From positions 1 through 64,000 of the forward strand of contig NZ_QJRY01000005.1 in NCBI RefSeq assembly GCF_003205195.1: a stretch of 64,000 nucleotides of DNA. Direction: 5' to 3'. Position 1 is the first letter of the stretch; each line of letters opens with the position of its first letter. The position numbers and the translations under genes were made by a program. Origin of the DNA: Peteryoungia wuzhouensis (lineage in GTDB: Bacteria; Pseudomonadota; Alphaproteobacteria; Rhizobiales; Rhizobiaceae). Shown one piece after another: positions 19,654-27,021 of the stretch. Below the pieces are notes generated by a model that was not told where the DNA came from, did not search any database, and saw only the letters and a list, made by a program, of their open reading frames with translations.

Positions 19654-20412
19654 CTATTCCTCGTCTCCCGAGGCTCTTTTCCGGGCGTTTGCCAAGAGCT
19701 CACCTATCCTTCTGGAGCTCACGTTGAGTTTCTTGGCGGCGGTCATTTCGTCTGCATCGTTTGACTTCTGCTGAAGGCCTTCCACGTAGACCGCATTCAC
19801 AGCTGCTCGCTCCCGCTCGGTCAACCGTGCCATCACGGCAGCCACTCGCGCTGCGGCTTCGGCGCGCGGCATGGAATGCCCGGCGTTTCTGTATCCAGCG
19901 TTATCGATCCAATCCCGCGCTGACCGCTCTCCCACTTCAAAGTCCGTTTCGTTACGTTCAACACTTTCCCGGCGCTTCAGCTTTCTGATCTCATCGACGC
20001 TCTTCCGGAACACAGACGTTCCGAAAAAGGCCTCAAGAACATCGGCATTATTGGTACCAGAAAAGACAAGCTCATGGAGCCAATCGCATACTTCCTGCGC
20101 TACGTCGTTAGCCTGTTGCTTCGACAAACCAGAGGCCCGTCTGAACGCGAGGCCCTTCGCTCGGCTCACAAGCTCGTTCCAAAGTTCGAAATACCAAGAT
20201 TCTTCGCGGTTAGGTCGCAAGTTCCGCATTATGTAGACCAGAGCGGCGCTCGAAATATTCGCCTTCGCTTTGGCAAGCCCTCCGCGAGGTTTTCGTAGCA
20301 GCTCCCTGAGCTCGTCGACCAACTCGGCCGGCCTGTATAGCGGTGTTCCATCGTCTTGCATCAAGGTTAGCGGTTGTAGATCAGGTTCGTCTTGGTAGCC
20401 GTCGCTTGACAT
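19654..20412 (-). CDS. Sigma-70 family (ECF-like) sigma factor
   Basis: 252 aa. A region-2-like segment lies in the middle (NELVSRAKGLAFRRASGLS...QEVCDWLHELV) and a region-4-like helix-turn-helix near the C-terminus (LTERERAAVNAVYVEGLQQK, then MTAAKKLNVSSRRIGELLANAR). It would direct RNA polymerase to specific promoters, perhaps those of its own operon. First of a minus-strand run that continues into the ImmA/IrrE-UvrD and ubiquitin-like genes. No strong Shine-Dalgarno before the start. Divergence from typical ECF factors leaves the exact class open. Confidence 0.75.
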   Translation of the reverse strand: MSSDGYQDEPDLQPLTLMQDDGTPLYRPAELVDELRELLRKPRGGLAKAKANISSAALVYIMRNLRPNREESWYFELWNELVSRAKGLAFRRASGLSKQQANDVAQEVCDWLHELVFSGTNNADVLEAFFGTSVFRKSVDEIRKLKRRESVERNETDFEVGERSARDWIDNAGYRNAGHSMPRAEAAARVAAVMARLTERERAAVNAVYVEGLQQKSNDADEMTAAKKLNVSSRRIGELLANARKRASGDEE

Positions 20413-20897
20413 TTAATATTTCACTCATCGTTCGGCGCAGAGTAAAGCGGAACCCCACCCGATTAAAAAAGCGAATCGGATGCAGTATTTTAGAGAGAGT
20501 AATCTGATTTTTCTCGCTCGGCGATTGTATCTAAGTAAATTTTCTCAGGTCGCTGGGTCTTTTTGGATCTCCGGTGCGCCACCGCCAAGGGCCTAATCTC
20601 CGAGTTTTGAGAACGAAATATCGCTCGGGGATCGTTCCCTCATCCAAACGCTTGATTAATATCGCGATTGCTTCACGTCCGAGCCTAACGCGGGAACCCC
20701 GCGGAAACTCCAAAAATCGCTGACCTAGAAAGTTTAATCGGTCCATATCACCCGACAGGAACTCGCCGTCCGAGTGGCATCGCTCCAGCGCCGCAGCACC
20801 CTGTCCACAAGAATCGGAGTAGACGCGTGAAAACGGGATTTCCCACAATTACCGCGCGAGCTAGATGTAGTAAATTGCTAAGGGGGGAACAGCGCAA
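20413..20897. other. AT-rich divergent intergenic region
   Basis: 485 bp between the sigma operon and the glycosyltransferase operon. A 105-codon frame on the minus strand (20531-20848) lacks a good ribosome site and any recognisable motif and may be spurious or a remnant. The divergent promoters of both operons must lie here. AAGGGGGGAA before 20898 is the ribosome site of the glycosyltransferase gene. Confidence 0.4.
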
Positions 20898-21770
20898 ATG
20901 AATGCAGCAGATGTGGGCCAAGCTTTTGACGCAGATCCACTGGTGCCTTGCGAACGTGCGCGATCTAATTTCGTTCGTGATATAGTGCAGCGACGTGCGC
21001 ACTCTCCGCTCGATTTAACGAGGTGGCCCGGCCCAACGCCAAAACGTATCGTGCAGTTCTGGGACGATTTGCAGCGATTACCTGATGATGTCAGAGCTTG
21101 CATGGAGTCTTGGAGGCAACTGGAAAGCGAAGGGTTTGAGCTAGAAGTCTTTGATATGATCTCGGCGAGCCAGTTCATTCGGAGCGGGCTAGGGGAACGC
21201 TACGAAGACGCTTTCAAGGCTTGCTACCATCCTTCAATGATGTCGGACTACTTCCGTTACGCTTACGTGCTCCTAGAGGGCGGTTTCTACATCGACGCCG
21301 ACGATGTCTACCATGGCATGCCAATTGATCACCTTTTTGTGGATGGACGATTGAAGCTGCAGCCATTCTGTTACGATATCCCCACAGCTCAAATGGTGCC
21401 ACCGTCAATTTTCACCGAGCCCGGCGCTAATAAGCCGGGATGGATTTTTTACTTCAACACAACGCCGCTGATCGCCCCGCCTAATCATCCAATCGTGGAG
21501 AGAGCGTTGTTGAATGCAACTGCATCTCTTGAAGCGCACAGAGACACCGAGTTGCCTGAGGTTCAAGCGACGACCGGCCCGGGAAATCTCACCCGCTCAG
21601 TCTTCGAGATCATCAACGAAGGATGCTCCGTCGAAGCCCTAAAGGTCGCCCACGATTGGGAGCTGATATCCACCAGTCAATGGCCGCTTAGTTACCGCAA
21701 TGACTCTAGGAACTGGAGGTTGTCCAATCAAAAAGCGTATAGCGCGCTCCCGCTTTCGGTCAATCAATGA
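20898..21770 (+). CDS. DXD sugar-binding glycosyltransferase (GT32-like)
   Basis: 290 aa. Matches the Gly_transf_sug (DXD) type: RIVQFWDD start strand, SDYFRYAYVLLEGGFYIDAD with the DAD catalytic metal motif, and a following GP...TR region. It probably adds a sugar in polysaccharide or glycoconjugate synthesis in the cytoplasm. A strong AAGGGGGGAA site precedes the ATG. It overlaps the next gene by four bases (ATGA), forming an operon with the fused GT25 protein and the carbamoyltransferase. Confidence 0.85.
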   Translation: MNAADVGQAFDADPLVPCERARSNFVRDIVQRRAHSPLDLTRWPGPTPKRIVQFWDDLQRLPDDVRACMESWRQLESEGFELEVFDMISASQFIRSGLGERYEDAFKACYHPSMMSDYFRYAYVLLEGGFYIDADDVYHGMPIDHLFVDGRLKLQPFCYDIPTAQMVPPSIFTEPGANKPGWIFYFNTTPLIAPPNHPIVERALLNATASLEAHRDTELPEVQATTGPGNLTRSVFEIINEGCSVEALKVAHDWELISTSQWPLSYRNDSRNWRLSNQKAYSALPLSVNQ

Positions 21771-23995
21771 ACCTTGCCCGCACCCCATTCGCCATCCTTC
21801 GTTTGGCGTTTCATCTGGGACACTGCCTCCGCTTAATCCTGCCGAAGCAGACATCAAAAGCTTTCGGGCGGCAACGCGATCCTTGCGATCAGACAATCGG
21901 AAGGATCTATGTAATTAATCTCGAGCGCGAGCCAGGTCGATGGTCCCGCATTAAGAAAGAGCTCCGGCGCATCAAGGATGAGTCCGGCAATGATCTTCTT
22001 GGCCTCACGGAACGGCACAATGCTGTAGATGCTAGAAGTTTTATCAAGGATCCACCACGAGACTCTGATGTAGATCCCTATTACACGTTGGCGGATCAAC
22101 TTTTCGTCGAGCCCCAGCCTCGGACGCTGCCTAGCAAATTCGAGCTTGAAGCGCCGATCCGGATGAGTAGGGCAGAAGTTGCGGTTGCCAAATCACACAT
22201 AGAGGTGTGGAGACGAATTGCGCAGGGCACGGACAATTATGCTCTCATCCTTGAAGACGACGTATGGTTCCATCCAGGATTTGCTCGTCAACTTGATCAA
22301 GCTTGGAGAGAACTCACGATTGCAACAGAAGGATCTGAAGACCTTGATGTTCTTTACGTTTCATATGTGGAAGTGAAAAACGGCGCGCCAAAGTCGTTCA
22401 TATCGAGCAACGTGTTCAGGCCGGTGCGCGGACTTTGGTATATGTCGGGATACATCCTTTCCCGACAAGGCGCAGAAAAGCTTCTCCGTTTACTTCCGTG
22501 CCGAGGACCCGTCGATCTTTGGATCAACCAAAAGTTCAGCACCTTGAAAGTGGCAGCCACCAGGCGCAGCATTGTCGGCCAACGAACAGATGTTTCTTCA
22601 ACTAACTCGTACTCGGTTCTTCCAACCCTATCTAAAATCGGAGCTATCAACAGCGAGGGCGCGGCCCTTTTCAATTCTCGTCCGAACCAGCTTCCTGTTT
22701 TTGCGTTTGGCCCACTTGACTCGGGCCTGTCATCCCTTTCGATGGCATTGTCCATGCTCGGATACCGATGCTGCAGTGACCTAGATGGTCTGCCTATCCA
22801 TGAGCTGAACGCACTTCGAGAGGGTCGTGTTGATCGGATATTCGATGCATACGTCAATGTGGGAGCCCTTGCGTCGATGGTCGAGGATCTTCGGCGCAAA
22901 TATCCACAAGCCAAGTTCATCGTAACGGGGTCCCGGAGCGATGCATCTAGCGAAACCTTTCGAGACATTTTAACCAGCCTGGATGGCACGGACGTTGTCG
23001 CCCTTGACCCTAGCGCAGTCAATGCTTGGCGGATCCTCTGTGATCATCTCAGGTGCGCGCCACCTCTGTGCCCGTTCCCGAGGTTGCACGACGTGGGGCA
23101 GAGGCATATCGCGGAAAAATATGGACAACCTGTCCTCGACCGTAATCATAAGATACCTAAGTGGGACCGATCACCATGGGTGGTTGAGCCGAGTCAAAAC
23201 GCCTGGACCGGCATTGGGGTGGTACCGCAAACGCCGGAAGGCGAGGAAAATTGGAGCGAGGCCGACGAGAGCTTTAGGAAGCTCGATCAGTTGCGGTGGT
23301 CTGCACGATCAGACACATTCACTGGAAATCTGGCGCTGTTCCGTCCTCTGAACGTCGAGTACGACCGGGCTGAGGGTGCAACGATTTATGTTCGCCGAGA
23401 AGAGTTGGGCGTTCGACAGTACAGCGCAGGTGCCCTGACGAGCCAGGCCGACTACCTCTTTGGGAGATTCGAATCAACGTTCCGCGCATCGGATGTACCA
23501 GGAGTGATCACGGGATTCTTTCTGCACCGCAACTCCCCCCATCAGGAAATTGACATCGAGATTGCGGGCAACATGCCGACGCGTCTCCTCGTCAATGTGT
23601 TCTACAACCCGGGCAGCGACGGCGACCAGTTCGACTATGGCTACCGAGGTTCTCCAAGCGAAATCGAGTTGGGATTCGATGCCTCGAAGGGTGAGCATCG
23701 GTATGCCATCGAATGGACCCCAAACGAGATTCGATGGTTAGTGGACGACTTGCTGGTCCACCGGCGTGTCCTTTGGAACCCGACTCCGATCCCCCACTTG
23801 CCAATGAAGTTGCATTTTAACGCTTGGCCCCCTCGCTCATCCGACCTCGCGGGCCGCCTTAAAACCCGGAGGCTTCCGGCCTCGGCACACGTTCGTTCGA
23901 TACGAGTGAGCGCGCACAGGCCATTGGTGCTCGAGAAGAGCGAGAGGGATCTTTCAGATTCAAACGAGGCTGCTATCACCGGGGTTTCAATATGA
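21767..23995 (+). CDS. Fusion: GT25 glycosyltransferase, sulfotransferase-like, GH16
   Basis: 742 aa with three parts. Residues about 45-260 are a GT25 (LPS-type) glycosyltransferase: IYVINLEREPGRW, then KSHIEVWRRIAQG and ALILEDDVWF with the EDD metal motif. About 300-450 (PVFAFGPLDSGLSSLSMAL...KFIVTGSRSD) resembles a sulfotransferase fold. About 490-715 is a GH16 beta-glucanase or transglycosylase-type domain with catalytic HQEIDIE (Glu594, Asp596, Glu598) and a WTPNEIRWLVDD strand. No signal peptide, so it seems cytoplasmic. Making and cutting a glycan in one chain is unusual. Four-base overlaps on both sides couple it to its neighbours. The middle domain is the least certain. Confidence 0.8.
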   Translation: MNLARTPFAILRLAFHLGHCLRLILPKQTSKAFGRQRDPCDQTIGRIYVINLEREPGRWSRIKKELRRIKDESGNDLLGLTERHNAVDARSFIKDPPRDSDVDPYYTLADQLFVEPQPRTLPSKFELEAPIRMSRAEVAVAKSHIEVWRRIAQGTDNYALILEDDVWFHPGFARQLDQAWRELTIATEGSEDLDVLYVSYVEVKNGAPKSFISSNVFRPVRGLWYMSGYILSRQGAEKLLRLLPCRGPVDLWINQKFSTLKVAATRRSIVGQRTDVSSTNSYSVLPTLSKIGAINSEGAALFNSRPNQLPVFAFGPLDSGLSSLSMALSMLGYRCCSDLDGLPIHELNALREGRVDRIFDAYVNVGALASMVEDLRRKYPQAKFIVTGSRSDASSETFRDILTSLDGTDVVALDPSAVNAWRILCDHLRCAPPLCPFPRLHDVGQRHIAEKYGQPVLDRNHKIPKWDRSPWVVEPSQNAWTGIGVVPQTPEGEENWSEADESFRKLDQLRWSARSDTFTGNLALFRPLNVEYDRAEGATIYVRREELGVRQYSAGALTSQADYLFGRFESTFRASDVPGVITGFFLHRNSPHQEIDIEIAGNMPTRLLVNVFYNPGSDGDQFDYGYRGSPSEIELGFDASKGEHRYAIEWTPNEIRWLVDDLLVHRRVLWNPTPIPHLPMKLHFNAWPPRSSDLAGRLKTRRLPASAHVRSIRVSAHRPLVLEKSERDLSDSNEAAITGVSI

Positions 23996-25590
23996 AAATA
24001 CTCTCTTACAACCCCGGCCATGACGGCGCGTTCGCGTATATCGAGGATAGCCGGTTGGTGTTCTCTGTCGAGGCTGAGAAGAGTTCGAAATACCGACACT
24101 CGGCGGTGTCCGTTCCCGATGCATTTGACGCACTTGCCGAACTTCCTGACGTTCCCGACGTCATATGTGAAGGTGGCTGGTGGCCCGGCGATTCTCCGCG
24201 TGGAGGAGAGGCAGCGGCGGATTACCGTGGTAGCGATCAGGTGATCGTCAGTAAAAAACGCTTTCTGGGAAAGACCATCGATTTTTTCTCATCTTCCCAT
24301 GAGCGCTCGCACCTTCTGTGCGCGTTTGGGATGTCCAGCTTACCAAAGGGCACCGCGTGCTACGCGTTGCTTTGGGAAGGTATCATTGGCGCATTTTATG
24401 CAATCGATTCGGAGCTAAATATCAAGAAAATAGCTGACGTGATGCCAGAGCCTGGCCATCGTTACGCTATGCTCTACGCGTTAGCGGATCCTACCTTTGA
24501 TAAAAGCACTGCGGAATTTTCCCGCTTATCCGACGCGGGAAAATTGATGGCTCTTGCTTCGTTTTCGAAAAGAAGTCAGCCTTCAAGCGAGGAGAAGACA
24601 ATCACGTCCTTCCTGTTGCAGGATTGTAATCACCTCAAGCCGCGTGATTGCGAAGCATTGAAAAATTTGCCGCACTACAACGTTGGTGTGGAAGACCCTG
24701 AATTCCGAAATTTTGCTGGTATCTTCAGCGACGACCTTTTTGACCGCTTTCGCGTATTCGCTGAGCAAAATCTCAAACGAGGCATGCCGCTGTTGATAAC
24801 CGGGGGGTGTGGGCTTAACTGCGATTGGAACACCAAGTGGAAAGATTCGGGCCTATTTAGCGAGGTATTTGTTCCTCCTGTCACCAACGATTCCGGTTCG
24901 GCGATTGGTACGGCCATTGACGCACAGTTCCACTTCACTGGCGACCCGAAGATTTCTTGGGATGTGTACGCTGGATTGCACTTCGTTTCAGACGGGTTGG
25001 TCGACAGCACCTTGTTCGATGAAATCGAGCCCAGAACCTCGACCGTTGCAGAAATGTTGGCCGGTGACATGATCTTAGGATGGGTAAGCGGTCGGTACGA
25101 AATCGGACCACGCGCGCTCGGTAATCGCTCGATCTTAGCTGCCCCCTTTAATGCCAGCACCAGAGAGCGACTGAACGTCATCAAACAGCGTGAGCAATTT
25201 CGTCCAATCGCTCCTGTCTGCTTGGAAGACGATGCGAACAAATGGTTTGCATGCAGCCACCCAAGCCCGTTCATGCTTTACACCTATCGGGCCACCACAG
25301 ACCGGCTTGAAGCGGTGACCCATGTGAACCGGACCGCACGGATTCAAACAGTATCTGCGCACACTAACGCTCCATTGTTCGAGCTGCTGTCTGCTTTTAA
25401 GGCTTTAACGGGCTACGGCGTGCTGTGTAACACGTCACTCAATTTTAAAAACAAGGGGTTTATTAACACGATATCTGATCTTGCAGCTTACACCCTGGAG
25501 CATCAACTTGACGGGTTTGTAGTCGACGGGCGGATTTACATGCTGAAAACGTCAGCTCATTATCAGAGATACCTGCTTGGTCGCAATTGA
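23992..25590 (+). CDS. Carbamoyltransferase, NodU/CmcH family
   Basis: 532 aa. Shows the family pattern: an N-terminal YNPGHDGAFAYIED acyl-phosphate/metal-binding part, and a C-terminal domain with GPRALGNRSILA, REQFRPIAPVC and CNTSLN. Such enzymes transfer carbamoyl from carbamoyl phosphate to a hydroxyl on a sugar or other small molecule; in rhizobia NodU decorates Nod factors. Here there are no nod genes, so the substrate is probably the glycan made by the preceding enzymes. Its start overlaps the fusion gene's stop by four bases. Confidence 0.9.
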   Translation: MKILSYNPGHDGAFAYIEDSRLVFSVEAEKSSKYRHSAVSVPDAFDALAELPDVPDVICEGGWWPGDSPRGGEAAADYRGSDQVIVSKKRFLGKTIDFFSSSHERSHLLCAFGMSSLPKGTACYALLWEGIIGAFYAIDSELNIKKIADVMPEPGHRYAMLYALADPTFDKSTAEFSRLSDAGKLMALASFSKRSQPSSEEKTITSFLLQDCNHLKPRDCEALKNLPHYNVGVEDPEFRNFAGIFSDDLFDRFRVFAEQNLKRGMPLLITGGCGLNCDWNTKWKDSGLFSEVFVPPVTNDSGSAIGTAIDAQFHFTGDPKISWDVYAGLHFVSDGLVDSTLFDEIEPRTSTVAEMLAGDMILGWVSGRYEIGPRALGNRSILAAPFNASTRERLNVIKQREQFRPIAPVCLEDDANKWFACSHPSPFMLYTYRATTDRLEAVTHVNRTARIQTVSAHTNAPLFELLSAFKALTGYGVLCNTSLNFKNKGFINTISDLAAYTLEHQLDGFVVDGRIYMLKTSAHYQRYLLGRN

Positions 25591-25730
25591 TGCAAGGTGG
25601 ATCCTTTCTAGTGCTAACCGGTCAATCTCAGGGCAAGCGAGCCTCCCCCGTCACTGCAGTCCGGTTGCTTTGATCCGCGCCGAAATTACTGATCGCGGTT
25701 CAGGGGTGGGGGTTGCTGCAGACCGTTTTA
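25591..25730. other. Gap with no feature seen
   Basis: 140 bp between convergent genes. No hairpin with a T-run or coding frame was identified. Confidence 0.3.
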
Positions 25731-26561
25731 TTACTGGGCGAATTGTTTTTGGTAAACGCGCACGTAGTCAATTTCCATTGAAACAGGAAAGATGGTGTCA
25801 TCAATCTCGCCGGCCATGTCGCCACCGATGGCGAGGTTTAAGAGGAGAAAGTGGGGACTATCAAAGGGCCAACTGCTGCTGCCTTCGTGAGAATTCTTGT
25901 AGGTGAAGTAGGATCGCCCATTAACTCCGATGGAAATTTCGGCGGGAGTCCAGGTCATTGTATAGACATGGAAGCGACGGCATGCATCTGAGACGATAGT
26001 TTCACTGCCGACGCCGAATGTGCCGGCTGTTGCCTTCGTGTGAATTGTCCCTTTAATCTTGTCTGGAGCACTGCCGACTTGCTCCATGATGTCAATCTCC
26101 CCGTTTTCAGGCCAAGGGATCTCGCCAGGGCCAAGCATCCAAAACGCCGGCCAAGTTCCCCTGCCACACGGCAGGCGTGCGCGGATTGCGAAATGGCCGT
26201 AAGTCCAAGCGGCCTTTCCTCGGGTGACCAGGCGCGTGGAAGTGTAATTCTGTCCGCCGTAGTCGGACGCGCTCTTCAGCCGTTCCTTCCGTGCAGTTAT
26301 CGTAAGGTTACCGTTGTTGACCCGTGCGTTCTCAGGTCTCTCCGCCGCGTAATATTGTTTCTCGTTATTGTACCAGCCTGACGTATTAGCCTCGGTATCA
26401 TAAGCCCATTTCCCCGGATCCGGCAGCCCGGCACCATCGAATTCATCTGACCATACAAGCTTGTATCCTGTTGGTATCTTAGCTTCTTGTGCACCGGCTG
26501 CCGGAGCGGCGACAGCAAAAGAGGCGAAGCAAAGAAGATTATGAAGTCTGTAGATGGCCAT
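25731..26561 (-). CDS. Secreted GH16 family endo-beta-glucanase-like hydrolase
   Basis: 276 aa, with a start chosen at 26561 because GGAGGAAAG precedes MAIYRLHN. A signal peptide follows (LHNLLCFASFAVAAPAAGAQ). The GH16 domain shows FDGAGLPDPGKW, WYNNEKQYYA, TWPAFWML and the catalytic GEIDIMEQ, ending YVRVYQ, so it should cleave beta-1,3(4)-glucans or related polymers outside the cytoplasm. It is convergent to the carbamoyltransferase operon and may trim or process the glycan made there. Length is typical of a single-domain GH16. Confidence 0.88.
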   Translation of the reverse strand: MAIYRLHNLLCFASFAVAAPAAGAQEAKIPTGYKLVWSDEFDGAGLPDPGKWAYDTEANTSGWYNNEKQYYAAERPENARVNNGNLTITARKERLKSASDYGGQNYTSTRLVTRGKAAWTYGHFAIRARLPCGRGTWPAFWMLGPGEIPWPENGEIDIMEQVGSAPDKIKGTIHTKATAGTFGVGSETIVSDACRRFHVYTMTWTPAEISIGVNGRSYFTYKNSHEGSSSWPFDSPHFLLLNLAIGGDMAGEIDDTIFPVSMEIDYVRVYQKQFAQ

Positions 26562-26909
26562 TCCCGACTTTCCTCCAAAACTCAGACCCGGCCGATTTAG
26601 GGGGTGATGGCGAAGAGAGCGCACTTATATCACAGTTGGAATGGTGGCGAACCACGCTCTGCGCGCCCCGTATCGCCCCTGTATTGTCTATCGGCAGACA
26701 CTCAACGATCGACAGGTCTTAGGGAGGGACGAATGCGGTCTGCGTGGCAAAGATGGGGTCGGGAAGCGATCATGGAGGCCACCCTAGCTCTCTATGAGAG
26801 CTCTTGCTTCTAGGACCGGACGTTGTTTCCGGTTCCATATCGGCCATGCCCGAGAGTAAGTAGCTGCACGTACAGGGAAATTTAGCAAGAACATAACGCC
26901 TCGCCGACT
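26562..26909. other. Intergenic DNA upstream of the GH16 gene
   Basis: Nothing coding was supported. It contains the promoter area of the secreted hydrolase and, toward 26900, a GCCGAC/GTCGGC inverted repeat (26903-26917) beside the T-arm-like repeat. Confidence 0.3.
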
Positions 26910-26935
26910 GGGTCGGCAGTTCGATTCCTTTCAAG
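26910..26935 (+). repeat. T-arm-like direct repeat, left copy (possible att)
   Basis: 26 bp, GGGTCGGCAGTTCGATTCCT followed by TTCAAG, matching 32116-32141 at 23 of 26 positions. It reads like the T-arm end of a tRNA (GTTCGATTCC) but the stem does not fold well, so it is not a gene. It lies 87 bp past the C-terminal end of a tyrosine-recombinase-like gene, where an attachment site would be expected. Confidence 0.5.
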
Positions 26936-27021
26936 GCGGAGACGACCGGCAGGGCCCATACAGAGGCGGGGCTTGGTTTGCATCTGCATGGGCGATGTGG
27001 AGCAGCCATTCATCCGAGCGG

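Noticed and set aside
20531-20848. 105-codon minus-strand frame
   Set aside because: No recognisable motif, poor ribosome site, AT-rich surroundings; kept only as a note in the intergenic entry.
20898-25590. Nod-factor synthesis cluster (because of a NodU-like gene)
   Set aside because: No nodABC-type genes are present and the partners are GT25/GH16/DXD proteins, so NodU similarity only reflects the carbamoyltransferase family.
26895-26945. A possible tRNA gene at the left repeat
   Set aside because: The T-arm-like segment does not pair properly (three or more mismatches in the stem) and no acceptor or anticodon arm could be found.
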